From NCBI GenBank assembly GCA_002316275.1, contig DCDE01000032.1:1-38680 (forward strand): 38,680 nucleotides of DNA, written 5' to 3'. The position numbers and the translations under genes were made by a program. The stretch comes from Caldifarciminota bacterium UBA1063. Lineage in GTDB: Bacteria > Hydrothermota > Hydrothermia > UBA1063. How positions within the stretch are numbered: position 1 is the first letter of the stretch; each line of letters opens with the position of its first letter. Under the pieces are notes generated by a model. That model was given only the letters and a program-made list of their open reading frames with translations. It was not told where the DNA came from and did no database searches. Shown piece after piece: positions 7,674 through 16,620 of the stretch.

Positions 7674-9056
7674 TTAGTCATAATCTTTCCAATGCTTGTG
7701 TTTTAAGCTTAATTCCTTTTCCCAGATGTCATCCGTAAGTTCCTTAAATGCTTTAGAGTAATTGTCTAAAAATTGAACTATCTCTGGATTGGAAATAACT
7801 TCATAGCTGCCATTATAGGATGGTTTTGCATCAAACCTTTTTACAATATCTCTTAAAACATGCGGATTATCAATTAATGCACATGGAGTTAATAAATTCT
7901 TATTCTCACAGTATGGCTGGGCATCGCGGATAGCCTTGAAGAATGGTGACTGGATAACATCAACTAATTTTTTCCCTTTAATGTTATCAACTGAGAATTG
8001 TAAGAAAACACAGGGTTCAACATCTCCCTTAGAATTAATGTGAAAATATCCACCGCGCCTCGCACCTGCGATACATCCTCCAACATATGGACCATCATTC
8101 CAAAAGTCTCCGATAAAAATCGGTTTCGTACTTCTAATCTCTCTTACTCTAATTCTTAATTTGTTTCTCTGTTCTGGTGTTGCCATTAGACTCACATCGG
8201 GATTTCTGCCTATGGGTACATATTGAAAATACCAGCCAAAGGAACAGCCTTTTTCTATCATAAGATCAATAAATTCATCGGACATCAAAACCTCTGAATT
8301 ATATCTCGTTGGTGTAGCGGAAAATCCGAATAGCACACCCGCATTTCTCAAATTATCCATGGCTTCCATAACTTTTTTAAAGACTCCTTTCCCACGCCTT
8401 TCATCGGTCTCTTTCTCAAAGCCCTCCACTGAAATAGCAGGAGCAACGTTACCGAGCTTAGCCAATTTCTCAGCCATTTTTTCATTCAAAAGCGTGCCAT
8501 TAGTGTACGTTTGAAAATACATATCGTTATGCTTTTCAAAGATGTCTAGTAGATGTGGCCACACATAAGGCTCACCACCTGAAATAGTCACAAAATACAT
8601 GGAAAGCTCTTTCGCCTCTGTCAAAATCCTGTCTACTTCATCGAAAGACAAACCTTCATCTTTCGGGTACTCACCAGCATAACAACCTCTACAATGCAAG
8701 TTACATCTGGCAGTTGGACTTATTACAAGGAACCATGGCAAACCAAAGCCAAGCTTTTGCTGCAACTCCTTTCTCTTTGGGGTCCCAATGACCTCTGCGT
8801 TAATTATAAAATTCTCTATAAATTTTTCCCTTGATTCATTAGAAAGTCTCGCCAAAACATTTCTTGCCAATTCTATAGCAGGATGTTTCTCTTGAAACGC
8901 CTTTTTAATAGCCTCTGCATAAGATAGGACACCTTCATCCTTTATCAAGAGCTTCTCGCCAATGTCAATAGCCCGAATCAAATTCTCATCGGATAGATTT
9001 GTTACAACGTTTAAAATACTTTTAACTGCTTTTTTTTTGATAGTATCTGTTACCAT
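7674..9056 (-). CDS. radical SAM/SPASM-type protein
   Basis: A ~460-residue S-adenosylmethionine radical enzyme. Residues 1-105 form a helical N-terminal extension. The [4Fe-4S] cluster motif C-x3-C-x2-C is at residues ~118-125 (ARCNLHCRGCYAGEYP), followed by TISGGEPYVWPHL, the SAM-binding GGEP motif. The C-terminal part has further Cys clusters (GGCIAGARRGGYFHI, GDVEPCVFLQFS, PYCENKNLLTPC), which fit a SPASM/twitch auxiliary cluster. SPASM proteins usually modify peptides or proteins, or act in cofactor synthesis; no substrate peptide is evident next door. The ATG at 9056 is 8 nt from GGAGG; a GTG one codon upstream (9059) is also possible. Transcription seems to begin ~190 nt upstream, divergent to a small membrane protein gene. 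Confidence 0.88.
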   Translation of the reverse strand: MVTDTIKKKAVKSILNVVTNLSDENLIRAIDIGEKLLIKDEGVLSYAEAIKKAFQEKHPAIELARNVLARLSNESREKFIENFIINAEVIGTPKRKELQQKLGFGLPWFLVISPTARCNLHCRGCYAGEYPKDEGLSFDEVDRILTEAKELSMYFVTISGGEPYVWPHLLDIFEKHNDMYFQTYTNGTLLNEKMAEKLAKLGNVAPAISVEGFEKETDERRGKGVFKKVMEAMDNLRNAGVLFGFSATPTRYNSEVLMSDEFIDLMIEKGCSFGWYFQYVPIGRNPDVSLMATPEQRNKLRIRVREIRSTKPIFIGDFWNDGPYVGGCIAGARRGGYFHINSKGDVEPCVFLQFSVDNIKGKKLVDVIQSPFFKAIRDAQPYCENKNLLTPCALIDNPHVLRDIVKRFDAKPSYNGSYEVISNPEIVQFLDNYSKAFKELTDDIWEKELSLKHKHWKDYD

Positions 9057-9255
9057 CACCCAGCCCTCCTTTCATTTCTAAAAAGCCGCAAAAAACCAGT
9101 AAAACTTGATTAACCCCCTTAACAAGACATACTTTTTACTCTTTTCGGACCCTTCCATTTTCATACATCTATCTTATCTTAATCCCTAAGTCACGACTCT
9201 CTCTTCTCATGCTTCTAATCGTAAATTCTCAAAGTTTGAATTCATGCTATTGTAA

Positions 9256-9284
9256 TATATAATTCTTAATCCAAGAAAAGTCAA
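9256..9284 (-). promoter_or_regulatory. promoter of the radical SAM gene
   Basis: -35 TTGACT (9284-9279), a 17-nt spacer, -10 TATATA (9261-9256). It implies an untranslated leader of roughly 190 nt before the ATG at 9056. I see no strong hairpin or known riboswitch in that leader. Confidence 0.6.
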
Positions 9285-9378
9285 GTCTTCAAATTCTAAA
9301 ATACACCTATTCTTCTTAAGTATTAAGCACGTGATACCTGTGAAAAATAAGCCCGGGATCGTTATTTCCCCTTGCCTC

Positions 9379-9407
9379 TTGACTTTACAACAAAATTATC
9401 TGATAAT
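9379..9407 (+). promoter_or_regulatory. promoter of the 57-residue membrane protein gene
   Basis: -35 TTGACT (9379-9384), a 17-nt spacer, -10 GATAAT (9402-9407) with TG-like context. It lies about 18 nt before the ribosome binding site GGAGGTG of the gene at 9432 and is divergent from the radical SAM promoter. Confidence 0.6.
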
Positions 9408-9431
9408 TACTACAGTTCTGGAGGTGAATAA

Positions 9432-9605
9432 ATGGTAAAGGAAGAAGTAGAAAAAAAATCAAGATTCAAAGTAGGCTATATTCTAATACCTATTTTAATA
9501 GCTATTATCGCATTTATTGTCTATACACTGATCCAGTATCTTCAATGGACCTCAGACTCCACAAAAGAAATCGAGTGGTCTGAGAAGGATATCAACATAG
9601 GCTAA
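9432..9605 (+). CDS. small single-helix membrane protein (57 aa)
   Basis: A short gene with a full set of signals: promoter, GGAGGTG 7 nt before the ATG, and a clean stop at 9603-9605. The predicted product begins with a charged cytoplasmic segment (MVKEEVEKKSRFKVG). It has one membrane helix (YILIPILIAIIAFIVYTLI) and ends in an acidic outer tail (QYLQWTSDSTKEIEWSEKDI). It resembles the small single-pass subunits found with membrane complexes, but no family can be named. It is transcribed away from the radical SAM enzyme and followed by the tRNA-Phe gene on the other strand. Confidence 0.75.
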   Translation: MVKEEVEKKSRFKVGYILIPILIAIIAFIVYTLIQYLQWTSDSTKEIEWSEKDINIG

Positions 9606-9698
9606 GTTCTGCACCGACAGAGGAATCTCTACTTTTATTGTGAAGAAATATAAAAAGTTGTTTTATGTATAGTAATTCCTTAATTTAAACAATAAAAA

Positions 9699-9771
9699 TG
9701 CCGGGGCCCAGAATTGAACTGGGGACACCAGGATTTTCAGTCCTGTGCTCTACCTACTGAGCTACCCCGGC
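9699..9771 (-). tRNA. tRNA-Phe (anticodon GAA)
   Basis: A complete 73-nt cloverleaf on the minus strand. The acceptor stem is GCCGGGG/CCCCGGC and the D arm is GCTC...GAGC. The anticodon stem CAGGA/TCCTG encloses the loop CTGAAAA, giving anticodon GAA. The T arm is CCCAG-TTCAATT-CTGGG, and the discriminator base is A. The terminal CCA is not encoded and must be added after transcription. No other tRNA is adjacent. Confidence 0.97.
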
Positions 9772-9792
9772 AAACTAAATTGTAGTATTGTT

Positions 9793-9821
9793 ATTCTAAA
9801 AGAACTACAGAGTAAAGTCAA
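9793..9821 (-). promoter_or_regulatory. promoter of tRNA-Phe
   Basis: -35 TTGACT (9821-9816), a 17-nt spacer, -10 TAGAAT (9798-9793). The expected start is about 15 nt before the mature 5' end of the tRNA. Confidence 0.75.
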
Positions 9822-9871
9822 GCAAAAGGTATTAAACTAAAGCTTGGGTATAGTTTTCTTAACATACTTCT

Positions 9872-10483
9872 TCAAAAATTATAATAGAACCCGATTCCCA
9901 TGCCAAGTCCTGCATAGTTGTACTCGTATAAGAAATCAGTTACAGGGAGCGAATCACCAAAACGCTTTCTATAGTAAAAATTTAAGAGTTCCAGCTGAAT
10001 AGTGGCGTTATCCTCTACTTCCTTCATTTTCCCCATTGAGTAAAAATACTTATTAAAGAACGCATTCAGAAATGAGGCTGGATATACGTATAATCCAACG
10101 CCGCCAAGCCCTCCCAGGGTTTTGTACTGGTAAGACTCCCACATCTTAGAGTCTTCTTTGAATAACCAAGCCTTCTCCAAGTTACCGCTAGCCCCAATAG
10201 CGAGGTAAGGCTGTACGCCATTCTTCATACCGAACGCATGTTCAACCCTTAACTCGCTCTTGAGCCAATGAAACTGAGCTATAGTATCAATAGCACAGTA
10301 TGAAGTGTCATCTATATAGTCCCAGGTTTCATAATTCCTCTCACCAATCCTTCCTGAGAGGAGAAGCGAAATGACAATCCCATCCTGAGAGAAATATTTC
10401 ACGGTTGCACCCTGAGCTAGTGGGTCCACGAAAATTCCAAGAGACCATCTACTCAAAAACAATAAGACAAAGCACGCCTTCAA
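9872..10483 (-). CDS. putative outer-membrane beta-barrel-like protein
   Basis: A 203-residue protein with a short N-terminal signal-like segment (MKACFVLLFLSRWSLGIF). The rest alternates aromatic and small residues in a way typical of beta-strands, for example LGGLGGVGLYVYP and the C-terminal YNYAGLGMGIGFYYNF. It ends in Phe, as outer-membrane barrels recognised by BamA do. The body has no homology I can name. The start is TTG at 10483, chosen because GGAGG lies exactly 5 nt upstream and no ATG fits. A mature barrel of about eight strands would suit the length. Function unknown. Confidence 0.65.
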   Translation of the reverse strand: MKACFVLLFLSRWSLGIFVDPLAQGATVKYFSQDGIVISLLLSGRIGERNYETWDYIDDTSYCAIDTIAQFHWLKSELRVEHAFGMKNGVQPYLAIGASGNLEKAWLFKEDSKMWESYQYKTLGGLGGVGLYVYPASFLNAFFNKYFYSMGKMKEVEDNATIQLELLNFYYRKRFGDSLPVTDFLYEYNYAGLGMGIGFYYNF

Positions 10484-10630
10484 TAGAACCTCCAGATTTT
10501 CCCATAATATATACTACTCAATGTGAAATTGAAAATACTATTTGAAAGACAATCATGCCTTATAGGGTATATTAAACTATAGCAGAGTTCGATGAAGAAA
10601 TCTGAAGATTTTAAAATTTGGATCTTCTGA

Positions 10631-11449
10631 TTGAAAATATACTTTGTGAAAAGCAGGAAAGACGTTTTGAGACTAAGAGAAAAACTAATTATGTCTTTGA
10701 GAAAAGCCGATATATATTTTAATTTACTTAGGGATGATCCTTCTTTTGTTGCGGGGATATCGGGTGGGTTTGATAGCCTCGTAATGCTTGACCTTCTTCA
10801 TCATTACAAGGAGAAGTACAAACTCAATTTTGAAATCTTTGCAGTTTTTATAGACAACGGCATAAAACATTTAAAATATCCCGAAAAACTAGAAAACTAT
10901 GTAATAAAAAGAGGTTTCACATTTCACATTCTCCACGATTGTGAAACTAAAAAGAATATATTACTAAGGGAAAAGCCCTTTAATCCATGTTTCATATGCA
11001 GCCGCAACAGAAAAAGAATTCTCATTGATTTTGCTTCCTCTCATAAAGCGAAAAGGATACTTATTGCCCACAATTTAGATGACATAATTGAAACCCTCTT
11101 TCTTAACATGTTCTACTCCAGAGAAATCAGTACTATGCTACCATCCCAACCCCTCTTCAAAGGTAAATACTTCATTTCTCGCCCACTTTCTCTGGTAGAT
11201 AGAAGCTTCATTCTCAAATATGCTTCATTAAATGACATAAGCGAAAAATATGAAGACACGTGTCCATACGAAAGCGTTAATAAAAGAAAACTAACGCAAG
11301 AATTCCTCAAGAATCTTTACCAGTTGGATCCGCAGATACATAAAAATTTAAAACATACCCTTTTTAATTGCAACTCGGATTTCCTATGGGGGAGATATAA
11401 AAATATCAAGGAGGCCCTTTTCCGCCCTCGATTGAACGAGCGGTCATAA
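10631..11449 (+). CDS. TtcA-like PP-loop tRNA thiolation protein
   Basis: A 272-residue ATP-pyrophosphatase of the TtcA/TilS fold, most like TtcA, which makes 2-thiocytidine at tRNA position 32 with a [4Fe-4S] cluster. The PP-loop SGGFDS is at residues 44-49. The CxxC pair (PCFICSRNRKR, C120 and C123) and a third Cys (C211, EDTCPYES) match the three cluster ligands of TtcA. The AHNLDDIIETLFLN segment is the family's conserved nucleotide-binding helix. The start is uncertain: TTG at 10631 has no clear Shine-Dalgarno, and an ATG at 10691 would remove 20 residues without touching the domain. It is the first gene of a plus-strand operon through Der. A related tRNA-modifying PP-loop enzyme cannot be excluded. 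Confidence 0.82.
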   Translation: MKIYFVKSRKDVLRLREKLIMSLRKADIYFNLLRDDPSFVAGISGGFDSLVMLDLLHHYKEKYKLNFEIFAVFIDNGIKHLKYPEKLENYVIKRGFTFHILHDCETKKNILLREKPFNPCFICSRNRKRILIDFASSHKAKRILIAHNLDDIIETLFLNMFYSREISTMLPSQPLFKGKYFISRPLSLVDRSFILKYASLNDISEKYEDTCPYESVNKRKLTQEFLKNLYQLDPQIHKNLKHTLFNCNSDFLWGRYKNIKEALFRPRLNERS

Positions 11450-11466
11450 AGATTTAAAATAAAAGA

Positions 11467-12264
11467 GTGAAAAGGGTTTACAATGTAATAATAACTTCCA
11501 ATTCAGGAGATTTTGTAAAATCCTATTCTATTTCACACAGTAGGTGGAAATTGATCAGATTTTTAATTTGCCTTTTGGCTATAGTGCTTCTCGTTTCAGC
11601 CTTATTTTACGGTAGGCTATATGTTCTAGCACTAAAATCAAGAGCACTCGAAGTCGAAAATGAGAAACTTCGCGAGGAAAATGCAAAGGTTCAGGAACTT
11701 GAAAAGCAACTTTACGCCATTGAGGAGCTGAGAGTTAAAATCTCCAGTATGCTGGGCGTAGAAGCAACTCCATCTCTAGAGTCTGCTTTCAATAATGTTG
11801 ACTCGAAAATCTCGGGGGTGAAAAACTTTCAAGCATTACCGGAAGCTTATAAAAAGGTCTCATCCGAATTTCAGCAATATGGGGAACTCCTCTTTGACGA
11901 AGAGCGGTACGTGCCCAGCGGCGTACCTGTGGAAGGTTTTATCTCTCAAAAGTATGGCAACTCTCACAAAGGGCTTGACTTTGTTACTCCAATAGGTACA
12001 CCTGTAAAGGCAACTGCAGATGGAATAGTAAAAAACATTAGCGAAGACCGCTTCTTGGGGCTGGTATTAACAATAAGTCATGGCTCAAAATACGAAACCT
12101 TGTACGGGCATCTTAAAGAAATCCTTGTAAAGAGGGGAAAAATAGTCAAAAAAGGTGATGTAATAGCACTTTCCGGTAACTCCGGTATAAGCACAGGGCC
12201 CCATCTCCATTATGAAATAAGATATCTTGGTGAACATGTAGACCCAATAAACTATTTATACTAA
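11467..12264 (+). CDS. M23 family membrane-anchored murein peptidase
   Basis: A 265-residue peptidoglycan endopeptidase or endopeptidase regulator. A short cytoplasmic start (KRVYNVIITSNSGDFVKSYS) is followed by a membrane helix at about 31-55 and a coiled coil at 58-95. The LytM/M23 domain occupies residues ~155-262. Zinc ligands H167 and D171 (HKGLD) and H248 (GPHLHYEI) and the supporting H215 (YGHL) are all present, so the enzyme should be active. It starts with GTG, 17 nt after the TtcA-like gene. The N-terminal layout is that of proteins often named bactofilin-associated or FtsX/EnvC-like M23 peptidases. It is followed after 6 nt by the amidohydrolase. Confidence 0.9.
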   Translation: MKRVYNVIITSNSGDFVKSYSISHSRWKLIRFLICLLAIVLLVSALFYGRLYVLALKSRALEVENEKLREENAKVQELEKQLYAIEELRVKISSMLGVEATPSLESAFNNVDSKISGVKNFQALPEAYKKVSSEFQQYGELLFDEERYVPSGVPVEGFISQKYGNSHKGLDFVTPIGTPVKATADGIVKNISEDRFLGLVLTISHGSKYETLYGHLKEILVKRGKIVKKGDVIALSGNSGISTGPHLHYEIRYLGEHVDPINYLY

Positions 12265-12270
12265 TTTCAG

Positions 12271-13728
12271 ATGAAAATATTAAAAGCTTCAAAAATTTTT
12301 CAGCATGGAAAATTCATTGAGAATCATGTAATTTTGATTTACAGGGATGTGATAGAAGATGTCATTCCATGTTCTGAACTTGGCTACTTAACACAAATTT
12401 CAGAAGTCGTGGACTTTGGTGAGTGCTCGATCATCCCCGGATTTATCGATACGCATACCCATATGATCGGTTATGGATTGGACCAACACATGAATCTGAG
12501 TAATTTTGAATCTTTTGAGGAAGTAAAAGAATACATTTCCGAAACAATAAAAAAACATAAAGCCGAGGTATACATCTTTACAAACTTTGATGAATCAAAG
12601 TGGAAAAGGAAAACTATTCCCTCAAAGGATGATCTTGACAAGATATCCAAAAAGCCTATTTTTTTGAGACGCATATGCGGGCACATAGGTGTAGGAAACT
12701 CATCTTTTATTGATCTCCTTGGAAAAACGAATCAAATTAATCCAGGAAAATGCGACCTCATGAACGGCATATTTTGGGAAGATATTCCTCTCAATATCCA
12801 TTCCCTTTTCCCCCCTTCAAGGGAAGTGCTCGAGGATGCTTTCCTCGAGGCTCAAGACACTTTCATCAAGAATGGCATAACGACAATCCACGAAATAGGT
12901 TCCACTAATAACTTCAGATTTTTTCAGCATATGATGAGACACAAAAAATTGAAAATTCGCGTTAGATATTATATTTCCAATGGGGTACCAGAGTATTTCG
13001 ATAAAATAGGTTTAGAAAGTGGATTCGGGAATTCTTTCCTAAAATTACAGGGACTTAAATTTTTTGCGGATGGTTCAGTGGGTGGGGAGTCCGCGTTATT
13101 CAGCTTTCCGTACGGGATAAAAAAAGGACAAGGCCTTTGGCTGTTACCAGAAAATGCTTTAACAATATATAAAAGAGCATCAGAAACCAACCTACAGGTT
13201 GCAACCCATAGTATAGGAAACCTCGCCATTAAGAGAGTATTAGACATAATCGAATCCACTAAGGACTATGATCTCTTTCGCATAGAACACTTTGAGTTTC
13301 CTGACGCAGAAGATGTTGAAAGAGCTTCTAAAATGGAAGTGAAAATATCAATTCAGCCAAATTTTGCATTGAACTGGGGCACAAAAGGTGGTATGTACCA
13401 ATCAAAACTTGGGGATTTCTATATAAACAACAATCCTTTACGAATCCTTAAAGATAAGGGTATTAAATTTGCTTTCGGTTCCGATGCTATGCCACCATCT
13501 CCATTATATGGGATTCAGGCTGCCACTGAGCACCCTATTCCAGAGTATTCTCTTGATCTTTCAGAAGCAATCGTCCGCTATACCGAATGGGGATCAGCTT
13601 TCACAAATGAATGCAACTTTCTTGGCAAAATAGAACCGGGGCTTGCAGCAGACTTCACAGTTCTTGAACCTGGCCTAAAATCTGTGAAAGCAACAATTAT
13701 TGGGGGAGAAATATTTGAATATGGATGA
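12271..13728 (+). CDS. YtcJ-like amidohydrolase (amidohydrolase family 3)
   Basis: A 485-residue metal-dependent hydrolase. The first metal motif HxH is at H62 and H64 (GFIDTHTHMIGYG). Other family hallmarks follow in order: GLKFFADGSVGGESALF, ATHSIGNLAIKRVLD (third metal His), FRIEHFEFPD (fourth), and AFGSDAMPPSPLYGIQAATE (the conserved metal Asp). The C-terminus returns to the small beta-sandwich (GLAADFTVLEPGLKSV). Substrates of this group are mostly unknown amides or imides. The gene overlaps the protease gene downstream by 8 nt and is surely co-translated. Its place between a murein peptidase and a site-2 protease does not suggest a substrate. Confidence 0.88.
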   Translation: MKILKASKIFQHGKFIENHVILIYRDVIEDVIPCSELGYLTQISEVVDFGECSIIPGFIDTHTHMIGYGLDQHMNLSNFESFEEVKEYISETIKKHKAEVYIFTNFDESKWKRKTIPSKDDLDKISKKPIFLRRICGHIGVGNSSFIDLLGKTNQINPGKCDLMNGIFWEDIPLNIHSLFPPSREVLEDAFLEAQDTFIKNGITTIHEIGSTNNFRFFQHMMRHKKLKIRVRYYISNGVPEYFDKIGLESGFGNSFLKLQGLKFFADGSVGGESALFSFPYGIKKGQGLWLLPENALTIYKRASETNLQVATHSIGNLAIKRVLDIIESTKDYDLFRIEHFEFPDAEDVERASKMEVKISIQPNFALNWGTKGGMYQSKLGDFYINNNPLRILKDKGIKFAFGSDAMPPSPLYGIQAATEHPIPEYSLDLSEAIVRYTEWGSAFTNECNFLGKIEPGLAADFTVLEPGLKSVKATIIGGEIFEYG

Positions 13729-14752
13729 AGTAATTCAAGTGGTTGAAAAATATGCAAGTATCGTCGAAATCCAGGGGAATCACCTTAAAGTGATATTCCA
13801 TGAAGACCCTGATAATACGATTAAGGCAATAAATAAGGAACTTATTAGCAGAAATATAGTTTTCAAAGTAACTAAAGACGACGATTACTATATACTGACC
13901 TTCGCCCGAGTGAGTTTTAAGAAAAATAATATAGTTATCCCGATAATCCTCCTGCTTCTCACTATATTCACAACTTTGATTGCAGGAGCATTGCAACAGG
14001 GTTTTATTCCTTGGGAAAACTGGTCATACCTCGTTAAGGGTATACCATTTTCTTTTTCAGTGATCCTCGTCTTGGGAATCCACGAACTTGCACACTTTTT
14101 GGCTTCAAAGAAAAATGGTGTCGCTGCAACCCTCCCATATTTCATCCCCTTTCCAAATCCACTCATAGGGACTATGGGAGCTTTTATAAGGGTAAAAACT
14201 CCTATTTCAGACAGAAAATCCCTCGTGGAAATTGGTTCTGCCGGGCCTATTGCCGGTTTTATTATGGCTATCCCTCTTACTATCATTGGACTACTTAACA
14301 GCAGTGTCGGAGCAATACACGAAGGAATGGTTTCCCTCGGTACACCATTGATTTTTGAAGTGCTGTCCAGAATTTGTCTCGGTAAAATCCCGGAATCCTA
14401 CGCTTTAATACTTAACCCAATGGCCTTTGCAGGATGGTTAGGTTTCTTTGTAACAGGCTTGAACTTGCTGCCGGTGGGACAGTTGGATGGAGGACACGTC
14501 CTGTATGGTATACTGGGCACAAGATATCATAACATCTTATCAAAAGCTATACTTATCATTTTAATACCTCTTGGATTCTTATGGAATGGGTGGTGGGTAT
14601 GGGCAGTTCTTCTATTAATTCTCGGAACTAAACATCCTGAGCCATTATATGAAGAAAATAAGTTGTCAACCTCTACAAATATTCTGGGCATTGTCTCTCT
14701 CCTCATTTTTATCCTAACGTTTGTACCCTCTCCCATAAGGATTGCGCCATGA
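13721..14752 (+). CDS. M50 family site-2-type intramembrane metalloprotease
   Basis: A ~343-residue integral membrane zinc protease. Residues 1-65 are a soluble N-terminal domain (DEVIQVVEKYAS, HEDPDNTIKAI) like that of EGY-type site-2 proteases. The catalytic HELAH is in the third hydrophobic helix (VLGIHELAHFLASKKNGV). A GxG-rich segment with PYFIPFPNPLIGTMGAFIRV and SAGPIAGFIMAIP follows. The third zinc ligand is in NLLPVGQLDGGHVLYGI (LDGGH). PDZ domains are absent. The ATG at 13721 overlaps the amidohydrolase stop; TTG codons at 13700 and 13715 are alternatives. It probably cleaves membrane-bound regulators or leftover signal peptides; no anti-sigma factor is next door. Confidence 0.9.
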   Translation: MDEVIQVVEKYASIVEIQGNHLKVIFHEDPDNTIKAINKELISRNIVFKVTKDDDYYILTFARVSFKKNNIVIPIILLLLTIFTTLIAGALQQGFIPWENWSYLVKGIPFSFSVILVLGIHELAHFLASKKNGVAATLPYFIPFPNPLIGTMGAFIRVKTPISDRKSLVEIGSAGPIAGFIMAIPLTIIGLLNSSVGAIHEGMVSLGTPLIFEVLSRICLGKIPESYALILNPMAFAGWLGFFVTGLNLLPVGQLDGGHVLYGILGTRYHNILSKAILIILIPLGFLWNGWWVWAVLLLILGTKHPEPLYEENKLSTSTNILGIVSLLIFILTFVPSPIRIAP

Positions 14753-15270
14753 ATGTCGCATGGTGTATTACTGGAGCAGAAATGTTCTTAAGAGAGACTA
14801 TTGAATTAATTATGGAGATAGGACCTGACTCTACTGAGCTCTTCCTCTCTAAATCTGCTACCGAAATCCTTACCCGATATGGACTAATAGAAAAAATCAA
14901 ACAATTTAAGATGTACAGGGACGATGAAGCCTCATTATTCCAAATAACTAGACTTTTTTCAGGAAGATTTAATAAGGTTGTTATTGCTCCATGTTCAACT
15001 AATACAGTAGCAAAAATGGCCCATGGAATCAGTGATAATTTAGTAACCAATATATTTAGCCAAGCAAACAAAATTAGATTACCTATTTATATATTACCGA
15101 GTGACACGGCTGAAGTGATGCAATTTCAAACGAAGAGCGGAAAAACGCATATACTCTTCCAAAGAAAAATCGATAGGGAAAATATTAAAAAGTTAAAGAA
15201 ATTTGAAAACGTTAAGGTATTGAATGCCTTGAAAGACTTGCAAAAGTTGTTTACTGCAGAAAGGAAATGA
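14749..15270 (+). CDS. archaeal-type flavoprotein (AfpA/DmrB-like)
   Basis: A 173-residue protein of the flavoprotein (HFCD) fold. It begins NVAWCITGAEMFLRETIELI, the FMN phosphate loop of this fold. It also has TELFLSKSATEILTRYGLI and NKVVIAPCSTNTVAKMAHGISDNLVTNIFSQA, the hallmark Asn/Cys-rich flavin-binding stretch. These features match the archaeal flavoprotein AfpA and the dihydromethanopterin reductase DmrB better than CoaBC or UbiX, which carry longer or different C-termini. An FMN-dependent reduction of a pterin or another acceptor is the likely role. The ATGA overlap with both neighbours (the protease before, Der after) shows translational coupling. The C-terminal ~30 residues are Lys-rich. 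Confidence 0.78.
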   Translation: MNVAWCITGAEMFLRETIELIMEIGPDSTELFLSKSATEILTRYGLIEKIKQFKMYRDDEASLFQITRLFSGRFNKVVIAPCSTNTVAKMAHGISDNLVTNIFSQANKIRLPIYILPSDTAEVMQFQTKSGKTHILFQRKIDRENIKKLKKFENVKVLNALKDLQKLFTAERK

Positions 15271-16553
15271 ATACGATTCCTCAGGTCTCTATAGTGGGTA
15301 GGGTAAACACAGGGAAATCTACACTATTTAACCGATTAATCAAGAAACCTCTCGCTATTACCGACTCAAAACCCGGGCTAACGAGGGATAGAATAAAAAA
15401 ACTAGTTATTGACTCGGAAATCCCTTTTTATGTTACTGATACAGGAGGTTTATATCCACCTACAGAAGACAGTATCTGGGAAAAGGTGCAGGAAAAAATT
15501 GCAAGCACAGTTGAACAGTCTGACGTAGTTTTACTTGTTGTGGATGCAACCCAAGGGGTATTACCCCATGACTTTGAAATTGCGGAGTGGCTACACAAAA
15601 AAGGCAAGGATGTGATACTTGTTGCCAATAAGATCGATGTAAAAAAACATGATCTTTTATCCTTTTATTCCTTAGGCTTTGGGGATCCCATTGGAATCTC
15701 AGCTGCTCACGGGATAGGGCTTCAGGAACTTCTTGATGCCATTACCCTCAAGCTCACCCAAAAGGGATACAGAGCTTCTCCAGTTCAGGGTAAATCAGAG
15801 AAGCCCAGAATATGCATACTTGGTAAGCCAAACGTAGGTAAAACTTCTCTATTCAATGCATTGTGTGGGGAAGAGGTGAATATAATATCCCCAATTCCTG
15901 GCACCACAAGAGATTCAGTGGACGTAGAAACCGTTGATTTCATTATCATCGACACTGCAGGGTTAAGGAGAAAATACGATGATCCTATCGAGTTATATGG
16001 TGCAATACGTAGTGAAAGGTCCCTAAGATTTTCAGAAGTGGCTATTCTTGTTATAGACGCAACTCAAGAATTAGCAAGCATCGACAAAAAAATTGCTAAC
16101 CTAATAATAAAAGAAGGTAAAGGCATTGTTGTTGCCCTAAATAAAGCAGATTTAATTAAGAAAGAGCAGCGGCCCTATTTACTGAAAAACTTTAAAAGTG
16201 AATTATCTTTTATCAGCTTTGCTCCGATACTTTTTACTTCTGCAGTTACATATGAAGGGATTAACCTGCTTAAAGAAGTAGTAAAAAAAACGAGGGCTTC
16301 TTGGGGAAGACAATTGACAAAAAAAGAATTGCAGGCCTTCACAAATGAGGTTGTGCAAACTTTTCCATTTTCAATATCCCTCTTTAAAATTATTCAAGAA
16401 GATGTAAAGCCTCCTTTTTTTACCATAGTTACAAATAAAAAGCTGAAGGGGAATGAACTTAGATTTATTGAAAATCGCCTTAGGGAATCGTTCGGTTTCT
16501 ATGGGGTTCCATTGAGATTTAGAAACTCAATCCAACTTAAAAAAGAGCGATGA
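15267..16553 (+). CDS. der: ribosome biogenesis GTPase Der (EngA)
   Basis: A 428-residue double GTPase needed for maturation of the 50S subunit. G domain 1 has GRVNTGKST (11-19), DTGGL and NKID. G domain 2 has GKPNVGKTS (186-194), PGTTRDSVD, DTAGLRRK and NKAD. The C-terminal ~100 residues form the KH-like domain (GFYGVPLRFRNS near the end). G domain 1 has Thr instead of the usual Val before GKST, and the switch region of G domain 2 is some residues short. All nucleotide-binding residues are kept. It is the last gene of the operon, in a 4-nt ATGA overlap with the flavoprotein. Confidence 0.97.
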   Translation: MNTIPQVSIVGRVNTGKSTLFNRLIKKPLAITDSKPGLTRDRIKKLVIDSEIPFYVTDTGGLYPPTEDSIWEKVQEKIASTVEQSDVVLLVVDATQGVLPHDFEIAEWLHKKGKDVILVANKIDVKKHDLLSFYSLGFGDPIGISAAHGIGLQELLDAITLKLTQKGYRASPVQGKSEKPRICILGKPNVGKTSLFNALCGEEVNIISPIPGTTRDSVDVETVDFIIIDTAGLRRKYDDPIELYGAIRSERSLRFSEVAILVIDATQELASIDKKIANLIIKEGKGIVVALNKADLIKKEQRPYLLKNFKSELSFISFAPILFTSAVTYEGINLLKEVVKKTRASWGRQLTKKELQAFTNEVVQTFPFSISLFKIIQEDVKPPFFTIVTNKKLKGNELRFIENRLRESFGFYGVPLRFRNSIQLKKER

Positions 16554-16620
16554 AATTTTCACACTTTTCAAAAGTATTTTGGTAAAGTTCGAATAATTTC
16601 AATGCAAATAATGATAGTAA

